DNA of 64,000 bases from Dactylorhiza incarnata (Eukaryota; Streptophyta; Magnoliopsida; Asparagales; Orchidaceae): the NCBI GenBank assembly GCA_033032865.1, contig JAWHQI010000202.1:3534001-3598000 (forward strand), in the 5' to 3' direction. Position numbers and translations under genes: made by a program. Positions 52,455 to 61,710 of this stretch are shown in pieces (positions within the stretch are counted from its first letter, which is position 1; every line of letters begins with the position of its first letter). Under the pieces are notes generated by a model that had not been told where the DNA came from, did no database searches, and was given only the letters and a program-made list of their open reading frames with translations.

Positions 52455-54677
52455 ATGGCTGATCGCCGTAGAGGTCGTCCCCTGCGATCTCCCAGCGTTC
52501 CCCCTTCCGATCACAATCTGTTAGAAGCGCTTGAGCGCCGCTTCGAGCTTCGTGTTGAACAAGCTCTCCGTGAGGCCGCCCGAGCTAGGCAGGACGCCGC
52601 CTTTGTTCAGCAGGAGATCACGCGGTCTCAGCAAGAGGCCGCTCGAGATCGGAAAGAAGTCGTCCGGGCTCAGCAGGAGTCTGCGAAGCAGATTGAGGCT
52701 ATGAACCAGGTTCTAGCCGCGATCTCCCAGAAGATCCTTCCTCAAACTTCTCAGGTCGCTACTCCTGACCGTACTGCAGGCGGTCACTCGAGCGATCACC
52801 CCGTCTTCCAGCCCGCAGCTCCTCAGCGATCTCAGCATGAGGAGTTCGCCGCCCATCATAATTCTTTTCGAGCCGCAGCCCAGGGGCCTCCGGCTCAAAC
52901 CCTGAATTTTGAAGAAGGGTTTGCTTACCCTCAAGATCCTCCTGCCTCTTTTCTTTCTCCTCCAGGACCTTCTGTCTTTGGGGAGCCTTCCCCCTTTATC
53001 GATGAGATTCGTCGGGATCCAATTCCTCATGGATTCAGGGAACCTCGCCTTCCAGTGTATACAGGAGAAACCGACCCAATGTGTCATCTTCAAGCCTTCG
53101 AATCTGCTGTTGCCCTCAGGACCATTTCAGATGGGGTAAGGTGCAAGCTGATGGTCACCTCCTTTGATGGGTCGGCCATGGAATGGTTCTATAAGCTGCC
53201 TCGTCAATCTATCTCGAGCTTTGCTGCCCTGAGGCAAGAGTTGCTTCTAAGATTTGCCACTGCGAAGAAAAGGAAGAGTGGTCCTGCGACCCTCTTCAAG
53301 ATTAAGCAAGGCGACAACGAAACTGCGACGCATTTCGTTGACCGTTTTCAGAAAGAGATCTTGGGAGTTAGAGATATGGATCCCGAGCTCTATATGGTGG
53401 CTTTGATCAGCGGCCTGCAGGAGGGTCCTTTGAAGTTCAAAGTCACAACCAAGGAGCCTAGCTCCTATCAGGAGCTGATCAGCATTGCCAATCGCTACAT
53501 AGAAGGGGAGATCAACAACCCCACCTATGTGAGCAATTTGACAAACAGGGCCACTCAGAAAGGCTCTCCGGAATTTTATCCGGCTCCGTCTTCCTCAAAA
53601 CCTCGACCAGAACTCCCACCTCCAGCTCCGAGAGGTAAGAATTATCGCAACGGCCGCTTCAATCGAGGTAACCATTCTTTCCCACCTCAAGGTTCATTTC
53701 TTCAAACCCCTGCTACCCCTGCTCCGCAAGTCACCCCGGTCCACCAGATCCAGTACGCCCAACCTCCTCTTCTGCCCATTCCTTCGCTCTACAATGAATC
53801 CCAAGAGTCTTTTACAGACTTTGGTGTTTCTATGAGTGAAGTGCTCCAAATCCTTCAAAAGCAACCCTTTTTCAAGAAGCCAGCTCCGCTAAACTCGGAT
53901 CCAAGGACCAGAAATCCTACTCTCTACTGTGAGTACCATAAAGATAGGGGACATTTGACAGAGGATTGTAGAGCTCTCCGCCTGTTCTTAGAGAAGCTTC
54001 TGAAGGAGGGTAAGCTTCGAGATCTCATCCAGAAGAATGATTCTGCCAAAGCCTCAACCTCCAAGGCTAAGGAAGTAGCGGAAGTCCATTGGGAATGCGA
54101 AGAAGTGGACGATATTGGCCATCTTGGCAATATCGGCTTTCCCAATGAGTGTGTGGATGCTGATGATGAAGGCGCCTTGGGCAATCTCTTCTGCATCTAC
54201 GGAGGTGCAGGTCCGAAATCTTCAAGGAAGGCGAGTCTGAAAAGGGTTTATCAATCAGAGGTTACTGCCACCTCTTCAGCCCCGGTCCGGGGAACGGTCA
54301 CTTTCGGTGACGAAGACCTTCCTCAGACCGCGAATCCTTTTGACGACGCGGTCGTCATCAAAGCTGCAATTGAAAATTATACAGTAGAGAAGAGTCTGAT
54401 TGACACGGGGAGTTCAGTCAATGTGCTCTTCAAACCTGCCTTCGAGGCGTTAAAGACAGGTAAAACCCTCCTTTCAACTGAAGGCCCCCTTTATGGTTTT
54501 TCAGGAGAAAAGAAAGAGGTAGAAGGGCTCGTCACTCTTTCTGTGATTCTGGGAGGGATAGTGAAGCTGGTCAAATTTATAGTCGTTGATGCTCCCAGTA
54601 GCTACAACGCCATCTTTGGAAGACCCTTCTTGAATGCATACCAAGCCATTGTCTCCACCTATCATCAAGTGGTATAG
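52455..54677 (+). CDS. Tat B gag-protease
   Basis: An open frame of 740 codons from MADRRRGRPLRSPS. Residues about 25-95 form a Gln/Ala/Arg/Glu-rich helix. The gag domain (PVYTGETDPMCHLQAFESA, DGSAMEWFYKLPRQS) spans about 190-340. A Pro-rich linker is followed by zinc knuckle CEYHKDRGHLTEDC (about 492-505) and the aspartic protease DTGSSVNVLF (about 652-661). It ends in TAG at 54675-54677. Pol continues in the same frame 6 bases later without a frameshift, and Tat A has Lys at this position. The TAG is therefore probably a mutation rather than a programmed stop, though readthrough cannot be excluded. Gag would form particles on element RNA. Confidence 0.9.
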   Translation: MADRRRGRPLRSPSVPPSDHNLLEALERRFELRVEQALREAARARQDAAFVQQEITRSQQEAARDRKEVVRAQQESAKQIEAMNQVLAAISQKILPQTSQVATPDRTAGGHSSDHPVFQPAAPQRSQHEEFAAHHNSFRAAAQGPPAQTLNFEEGFAYPQDPPASFLSPPGPSVFGEPSPFIDEIRRDPIPHGFREPRLPVYTGETDPMCHLQAFESAVALRTISDGVRCKLMVTSFDGSAMEWFYKLPRQSISSFAALRQELLLRFATAKKRKSGPATLFKIKQGDNETATHFVDRFQKEILGVRDMDPELYMVALISGLQEGPLKFKVTTKEPSSYQELISIANRYIEGEINNPTYVSNLTNRATQKGSPEFYPAPSSSKPRPELPPPAPRGKNYRNGRFNRGNHSFPPQGSFLQTPATPAPQVTPVHQIQYAQPPLLPIPSLYNESQESFTDFGVSMSEVLQILQKQPFFKKPAPLNSDPRTRNPTLYCEYHKDRGHLTEDCRALRLFLEKLLKEGKLRDLIQKNDSAKASTSKAKEVAEVHWECEEVDDIGHLGNIGFPNECVDADDEGALGNLFCIYGGAGPKSSRKASLKRVYQSEVTATSSAPVRGTVTFGDEDLPQTANPFDDAVVIKAAIENYTVEKSLIDTGSSVNVLFKPAFEALKTGKTLLSTEGPLYGFSGEKKEVEGLVTLSVILGGIVKLVKFIVVDAPSSYNAIFGRPFLNAYQAIVSTYHQVV

Positions 54678-54683
54678 TTCGCC

Positions 54684-57600
54684 TTGAACGGCAAACAACA
54701 CCGAATAGGGAGCGACCCAAGGAAAGTCAGGGAATGCTATGTAAAGACGGTCAACATGATCGTGTCCTCTTCTCCTCAAGAAGTTATGATGGGTGAATCA
54801 ATTGAAGTTCCTGAACAAATCCAATCTGCAGAGGAAATTGAGGAAGATGCAAGAGATAGAGTTCGCTTGGAACCTGCCCAAGCAACTCAAGATGTCCGGA
54901 TCAGCGAGGAAGATGAGAGCAAGAGCCTCTCCATCAACGCTGAGTTATCCGAAGCTGACAAGAGTCAGATCATCTCTTGTCTTCTGCAAAACCTGGATAT
55001 CTTCGCTTGGTCGGCAGATGACATGCCTGGAGTAGACCCGGATGTTGCTTGCCACCATCTCAATCTTGACCCAAAATTCATCCCGATCCAGCAGAAGAAG
55101 AGGTCTGTTGCAACTACTCTAGCACAGCCTATCCGTGAAGAGGTAGAGAAGCTCCTGAAGGCAAAGTTCGTCCAACCAATCCAATACCAAGAATGGGTGT
55201 CAAACGTTGTAATGGTAAAGAAGTCAGGTGGAAAGTGGAGGATGTGTGTCGACTTTACTAAACTCAATAAAGCTTGCCCCAAGGATTGCTACCCCTTGCC
55301 TTGGATAGATTCTTTAGTAGATTCTGCGGTAGGTTATTCCTTTATGAGTTTTTTAGATGCTTTTTCAGGTTACCATCAAATCAGAATGCATAAACCAGAT
55401 ATGCCACATAATTCATTTATCACAAACGATGGTTGCTTTTGTTATCTCGTAATGCCTTTCGGGCTAAAGAATGCTGGAGCAACCTATCAGAAAATGATGG
55501 ATACGGTTTTCAGGAGTCGAAAAGGAAGAAACCTTGAGGTATACGTTGATGACCTCTTGGTAAAAAGTAAATTATTCTCTTCCCATCTTAGGGACCTCTC
55601 GGAAACTTTCACAACCCTTCGAACTTTTAATATGAGGTTGAATCCGTTGAAGTGTGTTTTCAGGGCAAGTAAAGGAAAATTCCTGGGTCACCTCCTTACT
55701 CCAGAAGGGCTGGAACCCAATACTGACAAGGTAAGAGCTATACTGGAAATGCCACCTCCCAAATCCCCAAAAGAAATTCAGCAGCTGGGAGGGAGGATGG
55801 CAGGCTTAAGTCGCTTTATCTCCCGTTCGGGAGATAAGAGTGCACCTTTCTTTAAAACCCTCCGGGGAGGGAGTAGGTTCGAGTGGACGAAGGAATGTGA
55901 TGATGCTTTCACTCAGCTTAAGAAGCAATTGACATCAACCCCTTTGCTCCAAACCCTGCGAGAGGGAGAAAATCTATTTCTGTATATGGGAGTCGGAGCC
56001 AATGCCATAAGCTCTGTTTTGGTCCGAGAGGAGAAAAAGAAGCAATTCCCAGTCTATTACGTAAGCCGAATTCTGAAGAATGCAGAGACTCGTTATCCTA
56101 TTCTCGAAAAGTTGGCCTTGATGCTTATAACTTCAGCAAGAAGATTAAGACCATATTTTCAAGCTCATTCGATTCTAGTCGTTACTGATCTTCCATTGAA
56201 GAATGTCTTGGAGAAGCCAGAGCATTCAGGCAGGTTGGCAAAGTGGGTAATAGAGCTCAGTGAGTTTGATATATCCTATGTCCCAAGGGTGGCGATCAAA
56301 GCTCAAGTCTTAGCAGACTTCATGGTGGATGCCAAAGAAGTTGAGTCGCAGAAGGGGGTCGGAGTGCCCCTTGCCTGGAAAATCTTCGTGGATGGAGCCT
56401 CAGAGAAAAATTCTTCCGGGGCAGGAGTTATCTTAATCAACCCAAATGGAGTAAGGCTGGATCAAGCGCTGAAGTTCTATTTTCAAGTAACAAACAATCA
56501 GGCGGAATATGAGGCTTTGCTTGCTGGTCTTAAGTTTGATAGAGAGCTGGGAATTGACGATGTCAAAGTCTTCAAAGATTCTTTAGTGATGGCTTCTCAA
56601 GTAAATGGAACTTTCGAAACTAGAGATAGTATTTTAAAGCGGTATCTAACTCTGGTAAAAATCGAGGTAGGGAAGTTCAAAAGCTTTACCATCGACCATA
56701 TTCCAAGAGGTGAGAACGTGGAAGCAGATGAGTTGGCAAAATTTGGACTTCTCTCTGGAGGATCGACTTCGGAATTGTTTCGCCCGGCAATTGAAGAAGG
56801 AGAGGTCATGGAGATTGATCAGCGCCCGTCTTGGATGGACCCATTTGTTCTATATCTTTCGACAGGAGAGCTCCATTCATCAATAAAAGATAGAAAAAGG
56901 TTTAAACGAAAAGCGGCTAACTATTATCTTGTTGCAGGAGTGCTTTATAGAAGAACTTTCCTTTCGCCATTGGCACGGTGTGTTTCAGAGGAGGAAATTC
57001 CAACGGTCATTCGGGAGGTCCATTATGGAGAATGTGGAAGTCACTCTGGGGCTAGAAATTTGGAGAAAAGAATTCTGAGGCAAGGCTATTTTTGGCCTCA
57101 AATGAGGAAAGATGCGGAAAAATTTGCTAAGAAATGTGTAAAGTGCCAGAAGTTTGCTCCTCTCCAAAATCAGCAGGCTCAACAACTCAAGTCGATAGCA
57201 ACTCCATGGCCGTTTGCAGTTTGGGGAATAGATTTGATTGGGCCTTTCCCTATGGCAAGTGGGCAACGTCGATATATTATAGCCATGATTGACTATTTCA
57301 GCAAATGGATAGAGGCAAAGGCATTGGCCAAAATTACGACTCAAGCCGTGAAAAGCTTTATTTGGGGAGAGATAGTATGTCGGCACGGAATCCCAATGGC
57401 AATCATCACGGATAACGGTTCCCAGTTCCACAATTCAATTCTTATTAATTTCTGTAAGCAAATTGGCGTTGAGCTACGTTTCGCTTCCGTGCATCATCCA
57501 AGAAGCAATGGGCAGGTAGAGGCCGCCAACAAACTCATCATAAATCTCTTGAAAAAGAAGGTAGAAAATGTCAGGGGAAACTGGGCAGAAAACCTACCTT

Positions 57601-58085
57601 CCGTCTTATGGGCCTTGAGGACAACTCCAAGTTCTGCTACTGGGGAGACTCCATTCAAATTATCACACGGTTCCGAAGCCCTTATTCCAGTGGAATTTGA
57701 AGTAAAAAGCGCAAGAGTATTATTAGCACAACAAAATCAAATTGACTGGATGGAAGGAAATGATGAGGAGCTAAAATGCAGCCTTGAATTAATTGAAGAG
57801 TTGAGAGATACGGCAATCATCAGGCAAGAAGAGGTGAAGAGAAGAATGGCGAGGCTATTCAATAAAAATGTAAGAACCAAAGAGTTTGTTGTTGGGGATC
57901 TAGTCCTGAAGAAAATAGATACAGCAGCGAGAGCTGGTTCAGTTGGAAAGCTTTACCCAAACTGGGCGGGGCCGTTTGTGGTGAAGAACGTGCTTAAAAA
58001 TGGTGCTTACCATCTCCAAACTTATGAAGGAAAAGAATTGTCTCATTCATGGAGCGGAGATGATCTCAAACTTTTCTTTTCTTAA
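54684..58085 (+). CDS. Tat B pol: RT, RNase H, archaeal-type RNase H, integrase
   Basis: An uninterrupted 1133-codon frame from MNGKQHRIGSD. It is in frame with gag, so this Met is only the first after the TAG. RT (residues about 150-370): KWRMCVDFTKLNKACPKDC, SFLDAFSGYHQIRM, CYLVMPFGLKNAGATYQKM and YVDDLL at about 284. The first RNase H (about 420-540) lacks its Asp motif. The archaeal-type RNase H (about 565-690) has FVDGAS, NNQAEYEALLAGL, KDSLVMAS and EADELAK. Integrase (about 770-1040) has H...CVKCQKF zinc ligands and DLIGPFPM, IDYFSKWIEAK, ITDNGSQF and NGQVEAANK, with a C-terminal GPF-V-like module (NWAGPFVV). All visible catalytic residues are kept. Loss-of-function here seems limited to the upstream TAG. 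Confidence 0.92.
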   Translation: MNGKQHRIGSDPRKVRECYVKTVNMIVSSSPQEVMMGESIEVPEQIQSAEEIEEDARDRVRLEPAQATQDVRISEEDESKSLSINAELSEADKSQIISCLLQNLDIFAWSADDMPGVDPDVACHHLNLDPKFIPIQQKKRSVATTLAQPIREEVEKLLKAKFVQPIQYQEWVSNVVMVKKSGGKWRMCVDFTKLNKACPKDCYPLPWIDSLVDSAVGYSFMSFLDAFSGYHQIRMHKPDMPHNSFITNDGCFCYLVMPFGLKNAGATYQKMMDTVFRSRKGRNLEVYVDDLLVKSKLFSSHLRDLSETFTTLRTFNMRLNPLKCVFRASKGKFLGHLLTPEGLEPNTDKVRAILEMPPPKSPKEIQQLGGRMAGLSRFISRSGDKSAPFFKTLRGGSRFEWTKECDDAFTQLKKQLTSTPLLQTLREGENLFLYMGVGANAISSVLVREEKKKQFPVYYVSRILKNAETRYPILEKLALMLITSARRLRPYFQAHSILVVTDLPLKNVLEKPEHSGRLAKWVIELSEFDISYVPRVAIKAQVLADFMVDAKEVESQKGVGVPLAWKIFVDGASEKNSSGAGVILINPNGVRLDQALKFYFQVTNNQAEYEALLAGLKFDRELGIDDVKVFKDSLVMASQVNGTFETRDSILKRYLTLVKIEVGKFKSFTIDHIPRGENVEADELAKFGLLSGGSTSELFRPAIEEGEVMEIDQRPSWMDPFVLYLSTGELHSSIKDRKRFKRKAANYYLVAGVLYRRTFLSPLARCVSEEEIPTVIREVHYGECGSHSGARNLEKRILRQGYFWPQMRKDAEKFAKKCVKCQKFAPLQNQQAQQLKSIATPWPFAVWGIDLIGPFPMASGQRRYIIAMIDYFSKWIEAKALAKITTQAVKSFIWGEIVCRHGIPMAIITDNGSQFHNSILINFCKQIGVELRFASVHHPRSNGQVEAANKLIINLLKKKVENVRGNWAENLPSVLWALRTTPSSATGETPFKLSHGSEALIPVEFEVKSARVLLAQQNQIDWMEGNDEELKCSLELIEELRDTAIIRQEEVKRRMARLFNKNVRTKEFVVGDLVLKKIDTAARAGSVGKLYPNWAGPFVVKNVLKNGAYHLQTYEGKELSHSWSGDDLKLFFS

Positions 58086-59624
58086 ATGTTCGTATCCAAT
58101 TCACTCATTCTTGTTCTCACTTTTCTTCTCTCAAATATCACGCAGGTATTATCAAAGCATTCACAATACGAGTGATGGGTGATAAGTTTTAAGAATAAGT
58201 CATTTTTTGAAAAGCCAGAAACCTGTCAAGTGAGACATCGATGGATCCTACTATCTTCCCCCTCGACTTGTTAGCTCGACGTGTAATTCTGCCGGGACCA
58301 CAGATGTCGGGGAGATTTCTAATCTGTGTAGCAGTAGCTCGCCAAGCTTGAGCGGTGGAAGTTTAGGATACCGGGTCCTTGCTGACATCTGGCACACCTC
58401 AGCATTTCAAGGGGGTCTAGGTGGTTCGCTCAGCTCTGTCATGCATTAGGAAGGACATTGTTACGATCTTAATGATCTTTCAGGGAAAGCAATGTCGGTA
58501 TAGCCTCCGCGGCATGACCACACCTGCCCTACCGATCATTTTGGTCCGTAACTCTCGAATACTCGTTGAAGCGTGGTTAGGTAAGGGGCGGTCAGAAACA
58601 TCCATGACCGTCGCCTGAACCTTAGATTGGCATGTTCGCAGTAAACTCGGTAATCCTTTTAAAAAAAAAAGAGGCAATGTCGGTATAGCCTCCGCGGCAT
58701 GACCACACTATCCTTTTGGATCATTTTTGAGATCCCCTTTTTCCTATCTTCTTACTACAAAAAGAAAATCTTATTCATCCCTTTGTACTGGGATCGGGCG
58801 GTCAGCAATTTATGAGACCGCATGTTCTTCTTTTCCAACTTTCTCCAAAGAACGATTTGAGTCATTTACGATCGCCGGATATAATTTTTTCAGGATAATT
58901 GAGGTCGCTATTCAAAGATCTCTTATGTCAGCTTGATAGAGATCGGCCCGATCTCGGAAAACTTGAGATTCCAATACTTTCTGCTATTCAAAGCTATATG
59001 GAATGATCATGATACTCTGTTCCTCATCAAATGAAAATTGGGTTTTTCTTCAAAAGGGGGCGGTCTGAACATAATGTGATCGCTGAACTGGAGATCCATG
59101 AAGAGCTATCATTTTCCTTTTCACATAATATTGGTCATCAAGGGGTCATCAAACGGGTTTCCTGAAAGTCATTTGGGAGCCGATCACCCAGAGTGTAATG
59201 AGTTCAAATCATCTTCAAGTTATAATTTCCTTATATTGCGACCTGTGTAATATGAGACCGCATGACTATTATGGATAAGTTGGCTATTTTCTGATCACAG
59301 TTAAGTTGCTGAATTTCTTTGTGACCTGATTATCTCAAGATCGCAGAATAGTCGTGTTTATAAAGTATCGGTTTTTACTTCAAGGTCTTTAGCGTTTTTC
59401 CAAGAGATCTCCACCTGAAGTTTTTTAATGTTGATATAAAAATTGTGATAAACCTAGGGCATTGAGATCGAATGCCGATTCAAACTCAGAACAAATAAAT
59501 ATATACATCAAGAACAAATTCACTCAGAATCTAACAGAAATCCAATTTTCTATATATTTTCTGAAATATCTATTACAACGAGACCGCTCGGTCACCAAAA
59601 AAGAAAAACGAAAATCATTACAAT
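58086..59624. other. Tat B 3' noncoding region
   Basis: Positions 58086-58615 match Tat A 20062-20590; beyond that similarity fades. The GGGAAAGCAATGTCGG block (58483-58543) is repeated, degraded, at 58672-58730. No gene was seen. It contains the dyad cluster listed separately. Confidence 0.75.
58798..59344. promoter_or_regulatory. Cluster of 24-bp dyads in the Tat B 3' region
   Basis: Counted: 58798-58821 (GCGGTC-N12-GACCGC), 59060-59083 (GCGGTC-N12-GATCGC), 59238-59261 (GCGACC-N12-GACCGC) and 59321-59344 (GTGACC-N12-GATCGC). All are exactly 24 bp. They are in the equivalent part of the element as in Tat A, although the intervening DNA is not alignable by eye. Confidence 0.65.
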
Positions 59625-61372
59625 TCACTCTCTCCTTGACCTTTTAGAAGACCGCTCACTCGAGGGGGAAGAACCGGTCTCTGCAGAGGATTCTTCTAAA
59701 CTATTCCCCGGAATTCTAGATCCAGAGCTTGAGCTCGAACTGGAATCTAGGCCAAGGGTATAGCGGCTTCCACTTTCTTCATCCTCGATCACCACATTCT
59801 CCTCTTGGACTGCAGTCTCGTCAGCAACATCAGCAGACTCATCAGCAGCATCCGCGGTCTCTTCAGCGGTCAAAGATTGTTCTTCAATTCTTTGCGCCGC
59901 ATCAGGGAAGAGATCGGCGAACGAAACGTCTTTGAATTCTTCAGTAAGTCCACCACGGTTACGGACCTCATCCAGCACCTGGCCGGCGGTCTCTTTTATA
60001 TGGTGCATCAAAGCCCTCTGGAAAGCTGGATTCTCAGGGTCATAAGCTGCTTTTTCAAATTGCTGCAAAAGAGACATATGTTAGACCGCGCGATCATAGG
60101 TAACACGTTCATAAAATATAAGCAAAATTCTCACTTTTCTATCTTCTTGCAAAGCAGTTATTTCGTCCAGAGCGCTGCGAAGAGATCGCCCCATATGATG
60201 ATTTAAGATTGTACTTCTGGTGGTCACCTGGGCACAGATGTCGGGAAGCGCATCGGTCTCGATATTTAATATTTCAGTTGTATTCTTTCTCCCATACAAG
60301 GCCGAAGTGACCGCGTATGCGTGATGGGTCACCTTCCCGCTCCACAGGGGCAGATCAGTGGACACCTTCACAGACTTCCCTTTGGCCGCCCATTTGAGAA
60401 GAGGTTTTCCTTTGATGTCCTTCATTTTTCTTTTAAAACCCACCAAGGGAAAAACTCTCTCGGCGGTCTCAGAAGTAATGCCGAACACGTCGGCCTCACG
60501 CTTCAGCCTCCTCTCCCTCTGAGTAAGAACCTCTACAGCTGGGGAGATAGGATCTTGAGCAGGGACCGCAAAGGTCGCTAAAAAGCGGGAAAAAGTTAGG
60601 CAAGCATACGAAAGAAATGAAAAGAAATTATTCGAGACCGCAAGAAAAGCTTACTTTCAGCCGGAGTAATCTCGGCGATCTCGGGCCAGATCGCTAGATA
60701 ATGAACAAGATCGATTCTCTTGCCCGCCAAGAAAGCCAAGATTTTCAGCTCCTCTTCCGAGATCGCTTTTATCTTCTTAAAGATACTATCAGGTCGCGGA
60801 GAAGGCGAGTTTTTGAGACCGCCAAGGTCACCTTCAAAGACAAGAAACCTCTCTGTCCAGAAAGAGATTTTATTTGGAAGATTCAGAATTTTTATTCCAT
60901 CTGCTGAAAAGTACATTAACCCTTTGAACTCTTCCTTCTTTCTGCCTTCCTTTAAGATCTTCGCAGTGAAGGTTGCGCGGAACAGATTCATTGTAAATTT
61001 CACTCTTTCCGATCTCAAGTAATTGATGAAGACATTAACTAGACCGATGGAGTTCGGGGCCAACTGGGCGAGCACGAAGCCGTAATATTCCAGGATCTCT
61101 AGCCATTTCCATGGGAGGGGAATCCTCAACCCATTATCAAAGTGATCGATGGGAATAATAAACTTTTTCTCCTCCGCAAAGTTCAACCTTTCTTGTTCAG
61201 TTGGCGGTCTCACAACTACCTGAGTTTGGATCATATATTTCTGTATAAACTCAATATATTCATCCTTTGATAGGCGACCTTGTTTGTGATCGGCATTCAG
61301 GAAGATGGTGGCAGAAGAAGCACGAGCGGACACCATTTTTAGCGATCGATGAGATCGGTGTTTAGAGCGCAT
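59625..61372 (-). CDS. Tat B antisense gene 2: 'putative gypsy type transposon' (Transposase_28-like) protein, apparently intact
   Basis: Three exons on the minus strand: 61372-60655, 60577-60135 and 60062-59625. The introns (77 and 72 bp) have donors GTAAGC and GTGAGA and acceptors TTTTTAG and TTTTGCAG. Phases are compatible, with no stop in the joined frame. Exon 1 holds DEYIEFIQKYMIQTQVVVR, GLRIPLPWKWLEILEYYGF, APNSIGLVNVFINYLRSER and FWTERFLVFEGDLGG. Exon 2 has QRERRLKRE, VSTDLPLWSGKVTHHAYA and HHMGRSLRSAL. Exon 3 ends in an acidic Ser-rich tail with terminal SSKRSRRE. TATA at 61408-61415. Tat A shares about three quarters of exon 1 residues while flanking noncoding DNA is not alignable, suggesting selection. 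There is no catalytic motif. Start: Met 1 or the Met at codon 13. Confidence 0.8.
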
Positions 61373-61407
61373 TCAAGAAAGCATAAAATAAAGGTCATGA
61401 AGACGGC

Positions 61408-61415
61408 TATTTATA
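61408..61415 (-). promoter_or_regulatory. TATA box of Tat B antisense gene 2
   Basis: The minus strand reads TATAAATAGCCGTC, 36 bp upstream of the first ATG. It is conserved in sequence and position with Tat A, where the spacing is 35 bp. Confidence 0.72.
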
Positions 61416-61710
61416 GAAGACGAAGGGTCATTTTGTAATCATTACATCTTGAAGACCGCCCAGCAAAAAATATTCAGACCGCTCGACCTATGCAAAGTTA
61501 TGTGAGCATACTATGGTTGGCGATCTCAATCAATAAAAACACAGCAGCAATACAAGCAACCCAGGCATAAAGAGATCGAAACTTAACAAATCAAGACCGC
61601 ACAAAACATTAGAATTAAAACAGCCACACAAATATATGGGAAAATAACAGTAAAATTTTACAAAATATATTGTTTAAATCCAGAGACCGCTCGGTCTCAA
61701 ATTAAAATGT

